DNA of 64,000 nucleotides from Mesostigma viride (taxonomy: Eukaryota; Streptophyta; Mesostigmatophyceae; Mesostigmatales; Mesostigmataceae): contig RPFO01000065.1 of the NCBI GenBank assembly GCA_009746045.1, forward strand, positions 2,598,484 to 2,662,483. The letters run 5' to 3'. The first letter of the stretch is position 1, and every line of letters begins with the position of its first letter. The notes below the pieces were generated by a model, which saw only the letters and a list, made by a program, of their open reading frames with translations, searched no databases and had not been told where the DNA came from. Position numbers and translations under genes: made by a program. Shown in pieces: positions 37,940 to 59,732 of this stretch.

Positions 37940-39935
37940 TTAATTAATTAATTAATTAGGAACATAACTCCATTGGGAGTATATGTATAGCACATAGCCC
38001 AGAGAAGGGGCATATGAGCCTATGATACATTCTGAGCTACTTCCTGCAAGACGGTGGGAATGTAAACAACACTTGCTCTAGGTGCGCCAAGGCACCTGCA
38101 TCCCCATGATCTATCAAGCTATGCCGGCCCAGCTAAGGGGGAGCCTGTCATGGGGGGAAAGATCAGCATGGCTATACAAAAGCTAGAGCGTGACATCTCA
38201 GCAGAGAGCAGCTCTCTGCATGGGCACAGCATAACTAAATAAAGCTAGGCATCATCTGGAGTGTGGCACATCATAGGCACGCATGTACATGATTAAATAA
38301 AGCGCGTGGCTTAGCTGGTATAGTGCCTGTAGGAGGCGTACATGTACATGGCCACGGTCTATCTATTCTACACTACTACTGCTGTATTCCCCTAAGCTGG
38401 GGCGTCTGGCCAGTCGCGGGGGCCGCGGGGGTCGCCTGCCAGGGCTTGTGGCCGACGTAGATGGCCGCCCCCTTCCAGTACACCGGCTGCCCCGCCTTGG
38501 TCTGCCGGAGCTGGAGGTAGGTCGGCCATAGCTCCCGTCGCCGTTGTTGCTGCGCCAGGGTCAAGTCGTCGTCAAGGGTGAAGAGAGTCTTCTCGAGCCG
38601 CTTGCGGCGTCTGAGAAAAGAAATCTTGTCCGCCGGGGTCTGAAAGGTGAGAAGGAGCGGGGGCGCCCCTGCCTTACCCCGCGCACGGGGAAGGCGGTGG
38701 GCGACCAGCTCGATCTCACCATTAAGGCCCATGCGACCAAGGATTTCTCTCTCAAACGCACGCGTAAGTTTCTCGGAATTCTCACCTTCCTCCATGTCGA
38801 AGTTCTTGACAATGACGTTGAGGCTGCGGTTGGCGAGCTCGGCCACTTCGCGGAGGTCAAGCGTCTGCCGTTGGAGCTGGGCTGTGACAGCGGAGGTGGT
38901 GGAGGTGGTGTGCTGCTTAAGCATGTCCGCCCAGGTCGTAATGGGGGGAGCATCGCCGGCCAGGCCAGCAGAGGCTGGCTTGGCGGCAATGTCCTTCACC
39001 GCCTGGGCGGTGAGGCCCGCGGTGTTCTGCAAGACCTCGATAGCGATGGCATTATCCTTAAGACGCTGGTCAATGTCGCGGAGCTGGGCGGTGATGGAGT
39101 CGGTGGAGGCGGAGGGGGGGGGGGTGGAGGCGAGGAGGGTGGCGGTGGTGGTGGGGATGGTGGGGAGCTCAGCAGCCAGCGAGCGACTCACAGCTGCCAC
39201 ATCTGCAGCTAGGGGCGTCACGTGCTGTGAGAGGGCTTCGTTGAGGTGGAGGAGGAAGGTGGATTCGGTCAAGGGGGAGGGGGTCCAGAGGTCCGTGACA
39301 GAGCGCTGAAGGATGGAAAAGAGGGCGGCGAGCTGAAGACGGGGGCGAGACCAGCGGGCCAGGTTCTCAGGTCGGTGAGTAAACCGGCCGTCAGGTCCAG
39401 TGCGGAGGCGGTAAAGGCGATGAAGGCGCTGGCACAGGTCGAAAATGGAGGCGTATGACCCATAAAACACGAGCTCCAGTATCTTGATGGGTGGCATGTC
39501 GAAAAAGCTGGGTCTGGCATCGTCGAAGGTGGAAAATAACTCGTCGACGTCAAAGTGGTGCTCAGACCAGCTTGGTTCGGTTGGGCGGCTGCGTTTTGGC
39601 TCGGGCGAGGCTGAGGGCGAGGCAGGAAGCCCGGGAGGGTGCTGGGCGACCACCAGTGCGCGACTAGTGTCACCACTACCTTCCGGCCCTGATGGCGAAG
39701 CTGCAGCCGGAGCTGCAGACGCATTTTCATTGCCGAGCGCAGCCGTCAGGCTGCGTTGCGTTGATGGGCGTTTGCTCATCGTATATTGCGTAATAGCGTC
39801 GGAAAATTATATCAGCATGTGCGTCTTAGAAAGACGAAGCGATTGTGATATTCACGGCTAAATTCGGTGCTCAAACGTGAAAGTTATGAGCTCCGCCGTC
39901 AGCCATGGCTACCTCGTGGCCCGTGGCTCGTTGCA
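37940..39935 (-). mobile_element. Half-LINE family A, complete copy with intact ORF1
   Basis: Minus-strand element of about 2.0 kb: (TTAA)n tail 37,940-37,958, hairpin CTCCATTGGGAG (37,968-37,979), ~400-bp 3' UTR, ORF1 38,376-39,779 and ~155-bp 5' UTR starting with CGAGCCACGGGCCACGAGG. Ends, length and UTRs match the plus-strand copy at 8,318-10,317. I could not find a convincing target-site duplication. Confidence 0.87.
38376..39779 (-). CDS. L1-type ORF1 protein of half-LINE A, 467 residues, intact
   Basis: An uninterrupted frame from ATG (39,779). Residues 1-70 are low-complexity and rich in Ala, Pro and Ser. Residues 90-190 form a conserved helical region. A coiled coil covers about 230-270 and 300-320. 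An RRM-like domain spans about 318-395, with SLNVIVKNF as RNP2-like and PLLLTFQT as RNP1-like strand. A C-terminal domain at about 396-445 has LDDDLTLAQQQRRRELWPTY and PVYWKGAAIYVGHK. This is the arrangement of L1 ORF1p (Transposase_22 type), a trimeric RNA-binding chaperone that coats retrotransposon RNA. No RT gene follows. The 3' UTR begins directly after the stop. An intact frame beside a frameshifted sister copy suggests recent activity. Confidence 0.9.
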   Translation of the reverse strand: MSKRPSTQRSLTAALGNENASAAPAAASPSGPEGSGDTSRALVVAQHPPGLPASPSASPEPKRSRPTEPSWSEHHFDVDELFSTFDDARPSFFDMPPIKILELVFYGSYASIFDLCQRLHRLYRLRTGPDGRFTHRPENLARWSRPRLQLAALFSILQRSVTDLWTPSPLTESTFLLHLNEALSQHVTPLAADVAAVSRSLAAELPTIPTTTATLLASTPPPSASTDSITAQLRDIDQRLKDNAIAIEVLQNTAGLTAQAVKDIAAKPASAGLAGDAPPITTWADMLKQHTTSTTSAVTAQLQRQTLDLREVAELANRSLNVIVKNFDMEEGENSEKLTRAFEREILGRMGLNGEIELVAHRLPRARGKAGAPPLLLTFQTPADKISFLRRRKRLEKTLFTLDDDLTLAQQQRRRELWPTYLQLRQTKAGQPVYWKGAAIYVGHKPWQATPAAPATGQTPQLRGIQQ

Positions 39936-40436
39936 TGACCCAGACTATCTTCTGTAGCCTGCCCGCTTGCAAACAACGGTGAGAGAAGCTATAGTGCACT
40001 GGTTGTCTCCTTCACGTTGAGAGCTAGTGCCAGAGGGCCCGTGCCCTCCCTCCTCACTGGGATCCAGGTTTAAAGATTAGTTTATTCCTGTGCCCACGCG
40101 TTTAAAAGCTGTCGCTGGCCCACAGCGGGCTGTTCAAAGTCATAGCAGTGGTGCGATATACACCCGAATTCCAAGGAAGCTTTCCGACCTGGCCGTATAC
40201 GTGGTTGTCAAGCACGCAGCGATACTTTCGCAGTGACACGCAGTGACAATTTTTGCGCGAACCCAGGTCTATCAGGTCGCTTCACCAAAGAGCAGCAAGA
40301 CAGCAAGATAGTCGACATGATGGCCATGAACCAAAATTTGGGTTTCTCATAACAAAAATGGCAATGCATCAAAAAGCTCGGCCCATATGCACATGGTGAG
40401 AATCCAGTATGGTCGCATGTATATATCCATTGAAGC
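39936..40436 (-). other. 3' flank of PDHB
   Basis: Contains part of repeat F and then about 330 bp that should hold the PDHB 3' UTR. No other gene recognised. Confidence 0.45.
39950..40100 (+). repeat. SINE-like repeat F, partial copy 4
   Basis: Shares GGTGAGAGAAGCTATAGTGC and CCGTGCCCTCCCTCCTCACT with the other F copies, followed by a GGTTTAAAGATTAGTTTATTCC stretch. The tail is lost. Confidence 0.45.
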
Positions 40437-49865
<9,429 letters not shown>

Positions 49866-51323
49866 GTAGTGGCACAGATGTCGCAGGAATACACGATGGG
49901 AAATCAATTGGGTAAGCAGAGACCTTCGCAAGAATTCCACCAGTCCTCACCCAGCTGGTTATCACGGGAAAATTTTGAAAATGTTCTTCCTTTCCACAAT
50001 TCAATGTTCAAGATTATTTCCCACTTACAGTGGCAACCCCTTGGCGCCATATGGCAGACGCTACGCGACTGGTACTCCACATTATTTACAAAACTGAGGA
50101 AAGCTGGTGGAGGATTGCACGGCAGACGACCGGGCAGTAAACAGGTAGCCTAGAAACCTCGGCTACAGCGGCCAGCCAGGAATGCCGCGCTACAGACCCT
50201 CGCCCTTCTCGCCTGCAGCGAGCCTGCTGTGCTAAATGCCCGTCGTGCTGCTTCCTCTCCTCGCACGTTGCCTTTGTCGAGGGCGTGGGGCCATGGGGGG
50301 AGACACGAGACAACCAGCAGCACCGTCGCGCGAGCTGGTCGAACCAGGAGGCAGGAAGACAAGCGTCGCGCGCATTGCCGCCAGCCACCTGAGCACAGCC
50401 TAGTCTATACTACTAAGTAGTGACTAGTGTCACCCCCTGATCCTGCGCGCGTCCGTTCACAAACGGAGAAGCCGGACAGAGATCAAGATACTTATTGACG
50501 GGCGCCACGCCTGAAGAGGTGTAATACAGTTGTTGCGAACCGTCACATTCGCCGCGTCAGGCTATGATGTTTGCCATTATGCGGGCGTTGGAAATTCTAA
50601 ATGCGGACCTCGTACTGCGGAGCGCGGTGAAGATGTGAACATCGTCAGTCGACTTGCAGCCGCTTCTTATGATTTCGTCCTATCGTCATATGCCAAGTGG
50701 CATGTGCAGAGGGATCGTGGGCCATGAAGTACAGGCAATAATACGGCACATGAAGCTGCGTCCTCTCATTAAAATCCCAAATATGAGTTCTCCATGTGCC
50801 AGATCAGAATCCATGTACAGCGTTGACAAGTAGTTTGGATTCAAGTTAGCGAGCGACCTGCCAACTGCCGAGGCATGCCTCTAATATTTCCGAGCAGTCT
50901 ATGGCTGATGCGAGGAACATGCAAGTTCCACCATGCCTCTTCCATTTCGGCTCATGTAGCACGAAATACACATAAATGTAGTGACTTTTTGCTTGGGTTT
51001 GATTGCTTTGGTGTATATTCCAATGTGCGGCCAGTGCAATGGAAGGCTTGACGGGCATTGGTAATTGTTCCTATTTTATCCGATGAGGTCGGCTCTTTGC
51101 TGCAAATGAGTTTTTAGGCTTTTTCTTAGCGCCACTGGGCAGTCGTGGTCGAATTTCGGCTGCTAGCTCATTAAATTTGGTGTAGATGATTGACGGGAGT
51201 CCAGGCATTGGTCACGCATGATAAGCCCGTTGACGGAAATCGTGCGATAAAGAAGCGGCGTTACGCCCCCATAGGAGTCCTTATGTACTGGCTGCTGGCC
51301 ATATTGAAGCATGCACTTCGGCC
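49866..51323. promoter_or_regulatory. Divergent promoter region between PDHB and the sulfotransferase
   Basis: The region should contain the PDHB 5' exon(s) and promoter and the sulfotransferase promoter. ATGGCGCCAAGG on the minus strand near 50,053, followed by a strong GTAAGT donor, could be the PDHB start, but its phase does not fit the next acceptor that I can see. No other element is recognised. Confidence 0.4.
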
Positions 51324-54317
51324 ATGTCACTGATGACACCCCGTGCACGGACAGACAATGGCTGGGCCGCCCTGCGTGTATCCTGGTTACTCGCGCTGCT
51401 GCTATGTCATTTGGCGCACATAGTGGACGGACGAGGCCCCCTTCCCGACGGACCCGAACTACCTGATTCACCGGATCCCGCAAGCTTTAATGAGAATGCG
51501 CGCCCAGCGCGTTCGCCTCAATCCATGTGCAGGCAGGGAAACGCTGACGACGTACCGCGCCGGACGGGGCCGTCCGTATGCCTGGGCAGCGGCAGATACC
51601 AATACCTGGCCCCAACCGTGTTCATACTGGGCGGGCGGCGGGCGGGGACTACCATACTCGCTCAAGCGCTGACACGTCTATCTGGCGGCGTCCTGCGCAC
51701 GCCGTTCACAGAGGAGGGAGATGCCCCAGAGGATGACGAGGACAAGGAACCCGACACGAACGAGGAGGATGGCCCACCCGAGGGGGACCCGCCCGTGAGC
51801 GCATCTCGCCCCCGCGTGTACGGCACGCACTTCTTCGTGCGCAGCCCCTGGTCGCCGACCAAGGAGGACACGTTCCGCTACGTGTCTCACTTCCCCGCGT
51901 GCCCCCACGTGTCGCACCTGCGCGTGGGGCTGGACGCGAGCGAGGACTACCTGGCCACGCTGACCGTGCCGGGCAACCTGCACCTCATGTTCCCGCGCCT
52001 GTCCAAGTACTTCCGCTTCCTGGCGGTGATCCGCGACCCGGTGGCGCGCACGCTGTCCTGGTTCAACAGCTACGGCCGCACGCACGCGCGCATACCGTGC
52101 CATGTGCGCTTCCCGGACTGGCTGCGCGTCGCCATCCCGGCCACGCGCACGTGCGCCATGCGGCGGGCCGTGCTCAACACACCGCGTAAGCAGGTGAGGA
52201 CAGGTGGCATGAGCAGGCGAGGGCAGGTGGCGTAAGCAGGGGAGGGCAGCTAGCAAGGCCAGGCTGTGGGGAACTGAGGGAAACGCTGCTGGCTGTGCCA
52301 TGTGCTAATCGCTGCCCTGCGCGACATCCCAGCCGACGCATGTACCTGACGCATGGGGCCTGTGAAGGGAATCACGCACACAAACGCACAGGGCCAGTGG
52401 CCGTCGGCCCCCAAGGATAGCCTAGGCCGTGAGCGGGGCGCACCCTTCTCCATGCTGGCTCCTCGGCAAGTAATCGGAATGTAATGGCCAAGTAATGGCC
52501 AAGAATGCCTGGACATCGTCGACAGAAACCCAGTGCTTGTTGTCTGCACTTGGTTAAAACGTTTGCTGTTGTTGCTGGCACTTGGCACGGTGCAAACCGT
52601 GCAGTGTCAAACGGAACAATGGTCTTGTTGCCTGGCGGGCCTTGTGGATGCGTGAGCCAGGGTCACACCATCATCCGCCGTACCCTGCATTAGGAACAAA
52701 GCGCCTCTAAAACATGCCCTCTCTCCCCCCTGCCTCCTCGATCACTCCATGACATCATCCACTTGCCTGACGTGATCCATGCTTGTGCTGCCATTACCAA
52801 CCTGGCCCCTGCCACCAACCCGATCCCCCGCCACCAACCTGGCCCCCGCCACCAACCTGCCATCTGTCACCAGCGGTACCTGGATTGCTGGGAGACCCTC
52901 AGCCAGCCCACCAATGCTAGCCTGCCTGCAGGCGCTGCGGGCCCCGCCTCCCTCCTCGCTGGTGGTGCGATCGGCACCGGCCTGCTGGAGGGCTGGCATG
53001 TGGTGCAGGTGGAGGAGTGGCTGAGACTGTTCCGCAAGCGGCAGATTTTGTTTCTCTCATTTCGTGACCTGGTGGCAGATGCCGCGACGCAGGCCGATAC
53101 TTTCTGCCGGGTGAGCACTGCGGGGGGGGGGGGGGGGGGGGGAGGGGAAAGGGCGAAGCAGCTCGGAGAGGGTGGGCCCAAGCGAGGGTTTCCATGCCCG
53201 GTGTATAACGTTGGGCTCCTGGCTATGGATGAGAAGGGGCATTGCGGGGGTAGGGTGGAGTCTCTGGTGGTGGTGGTGGTGGTGGTGGTGGTGGTGGTGG
53301 TGGTGGTAGTGGTGGTGGGGTGGATGATTGTGTTTGTAGGAGTTTATGTGGCTGTGCATTCGATTGATTGCGGTTCGCGGGAGGGTAACGGGGCACACAG
53401 AGTTGCGGCAAAAAAAAAAGTTGTGGCCGCCACACCCTGCATCTATGTGTGTCAGAAGTAGTTGCCCAGCGTCATGCATCACACGGGCAGGCAGGTGCGT
53501 TGTGTTCCGCCTGCTTTGCAAGGACACAAGCCTGCAGGCTCGGGTGGGGCCCCCTCTAGGCTGACGTGGGCTTGACCACGTATCTGTGTGGCCACGTTGC
53601 ATAGTTGAATGGGGCACAGCGGGCAGCTGATACTCACTAGTGCAGCGCCCTATCCATTTGCAAGGTGGGACATGGTTAGCCACAAAGGCGTTTCTTGTCT
53701 GAGATGCACTTAACCACTGGGCAGCCCCCCACCTGCCCGTTATTTGCGTGCTGTTATACTGGCTTCACCTTTTGCTTGGCGTAAGCTGTTTATCTTTACG
53801 CCGTCACTACCAGGTGCCTGACGCCATCACTGTACCCCCTTGCCGGTATGTGCATTCCTGCCTGGCTGCCCACCTGGCCATGCCGCAGGTGTTTGATTTC
53901 CTGGGCATACCAGGGGAGCGGCTGCCCCCCCGTACTGTCTACCGTGCCGATGGCCACCAGCTGTGGCTGCGTGCCCAAGCAGCCCGCGCGGCTGCCGCCG
54001 TCAATGGGGCCATCGGCTCCGCCCCAGCTGCACGAGTCCCCCCTATATGCCCGCCCGAGCGCATGGACGAGGCGTCACGCACCAAGCTGGTGGAGTTCTT
54101 CCACGAATGGAACCAGGAGCTGCACCTACTGGCGGACGCCCGCGCGCTGCGCATCGAGACGTTTGCCAACCTTGCGGACATCAGCAGCCGCAAGAAGGAC
54201 GTGCTGTCGCAGGACCAGGGCGGCAAGGCGTCCAAGGAGATCGAGAGAAAGGAGAGGGCGGATAACAAGATGGTCTCTGTGCTGCGTAAGATTGTGTCCG
54301 GGTGGATGCGCCGCTAG
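51324..54317 (+). CDS. Golgi-type sulfotransferase, type II membrane protein
   Basis: Three exons, all phase 0: 51,324-52,193, 52,874-53,110 and 53,889-54,317, giving 511 residues. A hydrophobic segment at about residues 14-34 (WAALRVSWLLALLLCHLAHIV) forms a signal anchor. APTVFILGGRRAGTTILAQAL (about 97-115) is the 5'-phosphosulfate loop for PAPS, and FLAVIRDPVARTLSWFNSY (about 232-250) is the 3'-phosphate-binding block. WLRLFRKRQILFLSFRDLVAD in exon 2 and DEASRTKLVEFFHEWNQELHLL in exon 3 match the later conserved parts of carbohydrate sulfotransferases. The acidic insert EDDEDKEPDTNEEDG (about 136-150) looks disordered. It would transfer sulfate from PAPS to a glycan. The acceptor is unknown. 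Neighbouring fucosyltransferase-like genes make a sulfated, fucosylated glycan thinkable but not shown. Confidence 0.88.
53122..53320. repeat. G-run and (GGT)n in sulfotransferase intron 2
   Basis: A run of about 22 G with one A at about 53,120-53,145, and (TGG)n of about 57 bp at 53,262-53,320, both inside intron 53,111-53,888. Confidence 0.92.
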
Positions 54318-54716
54318 GCATGCCTGGGGGGGGAAGAACCAGTAGACGTCTCCTGCAGATCTTTGGCCATCGTCAAGTGGGAAACCGGTCTTGGAATGAG
54401 TTTGACATGTTCCCTCTGGGGAGAAAGGGCTACATTCATGGCCCCAGGGGCTACTTTCAACGTCTGATGATGCTGCGTCGCTTCGGTTCGGGTGCTGTGG
54501 TCAGCGCGTGTGCAGACGGGAAGGCAATGTGTACAAATGGGAAGGACGTAGTAGTATGTGGGTATGCGGGGGGCTAATCACATCACCACATAGTTATTGC
54601 CAGGGCCGGGGCTCACAATGCATTCAGTTTTAGGCAGTCGGGGCAATCCAGGTGGCCAAGTTAGTGGCAGGTCACATCGTACATAATCCTGTTGGGCATT
54701 AGTCTCGTCCTGCCGG
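54318..54716. other. 3' flank of the sulfotransferase gene
   Basis: Should contain the 3' UTR. No separate gene recognised. Confidence 0.45.
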
Positions 54717-54965
54717 TGGATCGCATCCGTTGGGAGAGTCACGGGGTACAGTCTTTAGAGCAGGTACCTTGCATCCCTGATGGATGCACAACAAGAAGGG
54801 GGCAGGGCCACCTTCTCTCTTTGCCTTGAATGAAAGGCAGGCCACAGGTTCTATTCTCTTCTTTTCACTGGCAGAGTCTTGCAACTACTGCGGATGCAAT
54901 ACACCTTCGTCGAAGCAAAAGCGTAGCGCCTGCAGAAAGGCTTCCCCATGGTCCACCGGCTACAG
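54717..54965 (-). mobile_element. Family C-like half-LINE 3' UTR fragment
   Basis: On the minus strand it shares the hairpin-like GACTCTCCCAACGGATGC, the TGCATCCA region and the AAAGAGAGAAGGTGGC block with family C 3' ends. Degenerate, without a tail. Confidence 0.5.
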
Positions 54966-55082
54966 ATATAGGCTCGGAACACATTTTGAGGCGCTGCCGG
55001 TTTGGGAGAATGTAGATGCCTCACACGGAGCCGGCATGATCAGGGGCGCACATTTTGGGGCGCTGATAGTCTCATTGAAGTA

Positions 55083-55280
55083 TTATTAATAAATTAAGAA
55101 CATATCTCCGTGGGGAGTAAAGGTAACACATGTCCCTGAGAGGTGTGTGTGTGGTTTTTAATAGATTCTGAGCTATAACCTGCAGGTGGTGGGTGTAAAC
55201 TGCCACCTGGCTTCTCTGGACCGTGCACAAGGGCACATGCACCTCTGGACAATGTCCATGTATTCCAACAACTGTAGTGT
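55083..55280 (-). mobile_element. Family A-like half-LINE 3' UTR fragment
   Basis: Tail TTATTAATAAATTAA on its left side, hairpin CTCCGTGGGGAG (55,106-55,117), then CCCTGAGAGG, ACCTGCAGGTGGTGGGTGTA and the GGTGCA/TGCACC region of the family A 3' UTR. Only the last ~200 bp are present. Confidence 0.65.
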
Positions 55281-55295
55281 AGACATGGGGTGGAA

Positions 55296-56520
<1,225 letters not shown>

Positions 56521-57471
56521 CACAAGAGCGCGCTCCCTCCGGTCATCTGGCCTAGCGCGCCGCCCGGCGCCAGCCAAAGTGAAAAATGGCCCGCACGGTG
56601 CGCTCTGTCAGCCAAAAGGCCCGCGGCGCGCCGGATCGAAAACGGCAACTTTGGGAGTGTGCTACAAGCTACGTTGGTTGTAGGACACGTGGCACTTTTT
56701 ATAGCATCTCTTATTAGTAGAAATGCTCTTAGTTAGTTGTATCCCGCGCCACACATGGCAGCAGAGAGTCTGTTGTTGTGCATGGTGGTGGTTGTGGTGG
56801 TTGTTGTTGTCAAGTTGTTGCGCCCGGCCACGCCGCACATGGGCGCCAGTGCAGAGATTTGGAAACGACCTATCTAGATCGATATAGTGGCCTAGATGAA
56901 GCTCTTAGCAAGCGCTAATGATATAATTTAGCAAACTGGCTCCAAGTAATATAGTCCTGAGCTGTTCAATGATGATTCAACATTTTGTACTGCAGTGCTC
57001 CGGCTTCACGCTGGTTGTTGGTGCGATGGTGGTTCAAATGCAACTTGCAAGAACGTCAAGCGGACTGAAGACGATGCCTGGCGCCAGGTCCGGTGTCAGA
57101 CTGAGAATCAACAACAACAACAACCTGACGGCCGGCCTGAAAGTTGATACGTCTTCCTAGAATCAACCAATGCGGCTTGGTAAGTTCTCAGCGTAAGTTA
57201 ATTGTAAGTATACAGCATTGTCAAAGCTGACTCCTGCACTAAAAATCCATCAAGCGCCGGATCCCACGCTAGCGGGATCACCTGAGTGCAATCCTTAATT
57301 TTCTAAAACCAGGTGCCGGACCGCGGCGGGAAGAGTGCACTCCTGAAACTTGTCGGAGGTTGGCGCCACCCTCAAAAATTTCGCGACCGGAGTGCACTCC
57401 GTCGCCAAAATTCTGGCGCCGGACCCGTTTTTCCCGTTTTTGGGTGCTGATGCCATATTATAATTGGTGAG
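56521..57471. other. Unassigned DNA with short tandem elements
   Basis: Contains (GTTGTT)-type and (CAACAA)-type simple repeats near 56,770-56,815 and 57,108-57,123. Around 57,290-57,420 a short block containing GAGTGCACTCC and GGCGCCGGACC occurs twice. No gene recognised. Confidence 0.45.
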
Positions 57472-57895
57472 ATGAAGCTGGACGGGCCCTCCGCCTTCCC
57501 CGCTCGCGAGGTAAGGCGGGGGCACCTCCGCTGCTGCTCATGCATCTTTGAGAACCCGGCGGACAAGATTTCGTTCCTCAGACGCCGCAAGCGGCTCGAG
57601 AGGACTCACTACGCATTGGACCCAGGACCTTTGATGACCCCGGCTGGCCCGGCGGCAGCAACAACGGCGATGGGAGCTAGATGGCCGACCTACCTCCAGC
57701 TCGATCCGGCAGCTAGACCGCGGCGGGGAAGCCGGTGTACTGGAAGGGGGCGGCCATCTACTTCGGCCACAAGCCCTGGCAAGCGACCCCCACTGCCCCA
57801 GCACCTCCAGCCACCCCAGCTTAGGGGACTACAGCAGTAGTAGTGTAGACTAGTAAGGCCTAGCCAAGTTGGCCTTGTACTGATGTACGCCTATT
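57472..57895 (+). mobile_element. Half-LINE family A fragment, 5' portion, interrupted
   Basis: Encodes the end of ORF1 with frameshifts (ENPADKISFLRRRKRLERTHYALD ... RWPTYLQL ... GRGRPSTSATSPGKRP) and the start of the 3' UTR (CAGCAGTAGTAGTGTAGACTAG). It is cut at 57,895 by an RTE insertion and resumes at 58,793. Confidence 0.8.
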
Positions 57896-58779
57896 TCGTG
57901 ATCGCTTTAAATTAACTGCTGGGAAGCATGCTTCCTGACACCGCCGCCGATGTGGCCGGATGTCCACCCGCATCGGCCTGGCCTAGCTGGGCTCGGCATC
58001 GCTCACTCAATTAAAACCTACTGGCACTCGAAGGTCCTCGGCGAGCACCGCAAGCGCATGCTCCTCAAGGTCCTGGTCCTCACGGTGCTCACGTATGGCG
58101 CCGAGGCATGGACGCTCACGGACACGCTGGCGGCCAAGCTAAACGGCACGGTAACCACTGAGGATGCTCCGTCAGGCCCTAGCTGAATGTCGGGTTTTCC
58201 ACGCATAGGTCTTTAGAATCTTTGTACCAGGGCATGCCTCGCATAAATCGGACGAGATTAGACAGCGTAGGATAGCATTCGTAGGACATCTTGCTCGCAC
58301 CAGCCAGGTAGACACCGCCCTCGGTCTGGCCGGCCCCCAGCGGCTTGGCCAGCCAGGGCGGCATATCCTGACCTGGCCTGGCCCCAAGGACATTCCTAAG
58401 AAGGTAGGCAAACATGTCATGACCTACCCACAGCATGCAGAACTTTGCTGGCTGACCTAGTGGTCCCGGCTCAGTTAATTGAACATCGCATTCACTCCCT
58501 CTCTCTTGCTTGGACTGCTATGCAGGACAAGAAGAGGTGGAAGACCATGCATTGTCCAGGCTCATACGCCCGCCCCTGTGGGCAAGCCCCCTCCCCCCAA
58601 GCGGAAGGAGCGCTTTGCTGAGTAGCATAGGTAGGTTTTCTAGATTAGATTAGCTTAGAGTTAGATTAGTTCGGTTTCGCGGCTTTGTCCCCCCTCCATC
58701 CATCCACGTACGGGAACTTATTATGTGCTACATGATCTCCCAACGGAGTCAAGTTATAATTTAATTTAATTTAATTTTA
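57896..58779 (+). mobile_element. RTE-like LINE (family B) 3' fragment nested in half-LINE A
   Basis: Encodes GEHRKRMLLKVLVLTVLTYGAEAWTLTDTLAAKLNG and RRIAFVGHLAR, then the 3' UTR, the hairpin CTCCCAACGGAG (58,737-58,748) and an ATTTA-type tail. ATGTACGCCTATT occurs exactly at 57,883-57,895 and 58,780-58,792, a 13-bp target-site duplication. Confidence 0.9.
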
Positions 58780-58792
58780 ATGTACGCCTATT

Positions 58793-59005
58793 ATTATGGT
58801 CCCCATACCAGCTGATGACTTAGCATCAGTATAATTTTGCCATGTACATGTGTGCCTATGATGTGCCCCCACACCTGGCAGATGATGCCTAGCATTATTT
58901 AGTTATGCTGCGCGGCCATGCAGAGAGCTATACTCTCTGCTGAGAAGCCATGCCCTCTAGCCATTGTCAAGCCATGATGATCTAATTCCTCCCTATGAGG
59001 TGAGA
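58793..59005 (+). mobile_element. Half-LINE family A fragment, 3' portion
   Basis: Continuation of the family A 3' UTR after the nested RTE insertion: CCATGTACATGTGTGCCTAT, GATGATGCCTAG, CAGAGAGCTATACTCTCTG, AGCCATGATGATCT. The terminal hairpin and tail are missing. Confidence 0.8.
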
Positions 59006-59189
59006 CAACTATGCCTGGACGCATGCATGGCGATCGATCCAACGCCGTGGAAGGACTAGGGTAGTTGCATGTCCAGATGAGAGGAAAGACGCGAAGGCCG
59101 CGGGAGCTAGCCGCGTGGCTATCTCTAGGAAGACCTGCATGGAGGGAGACAGAGTGTAAAAAGAAAGGTTGATAGGGAAAACACAGATA

Positions 59190-59503
59190 CACACACACAT
59201 GCACACACACACACACACACCAACACCACCACCACCACCACCACCACCACCACCACCACCACCACCACCACCACCACCACCACCACCACCACCACCACCA
59301 CCACCACCACCACCACCACCACCACCACCACCACCACCACCACCACCACCACCACCACCACCACCACCACCACCACCACCACCACCACCACCACCACCAC
59401 CACCACCACCACCACCACCACCACCACCACCACCACCACCACCACCACCACCACCACCACCACCACCACCACCACCACCACCACCACCACCACCACCACC
59501 ACC
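59190..59503. repeat. (AC)n followed by about 93 ACC triplets
   Basis: An AC run (59,190-59,222) passes into CACC and then an uninterrupted ACC tract from 59,224 to 59,503. The long Pro, Gly, Val and Trp reading frames across it are artefacts of the repeat. Confidence 0.97.
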
Positions 59504-59574
59504 GCCACCCAAAACAAACAAAAACAAAGAAGGAAAAGAGGGAACGCATACACACATCAGTGCACGAAGGGGCT

Positions 59575-59732
59575 AAAAGAAAAAGTAAGGAGGATACATT
59601 ACAAAGGGAAAAGGAAAAAAGAATTAAAAGAAAGAAAGAAAGATTCAAGAAAAAGAAAGAAAGAAAAAAGAAAGAAAAAAGAAAGAAAAAAGAAAGAAAA
59701 AAGAAAGAAAAAAGAAAGAAAATACATGTAAA
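59575..59732. repeat. Purine-rich GAAA-type tract
   Basis: (GAAA)n and (AAAAAAGAAAG)n repeats dominate, with a few other bases. The plus strand is almost all A and G. Confidence 0.9.

Noticed and set aside
37900-39960. Target-site duplication for the minus-strand half-LINE A
   Set aside because: Only short matches such as GCAT occur at the two borders, not enough to claim a duplication.
49866-50004. PDHB start within the open frame up to 50,004
   Set aside because: The frame begins at TTG and contains no ATG. Another frame that looks like a presequence (from 49,940) begins at GTG and is out of phase.
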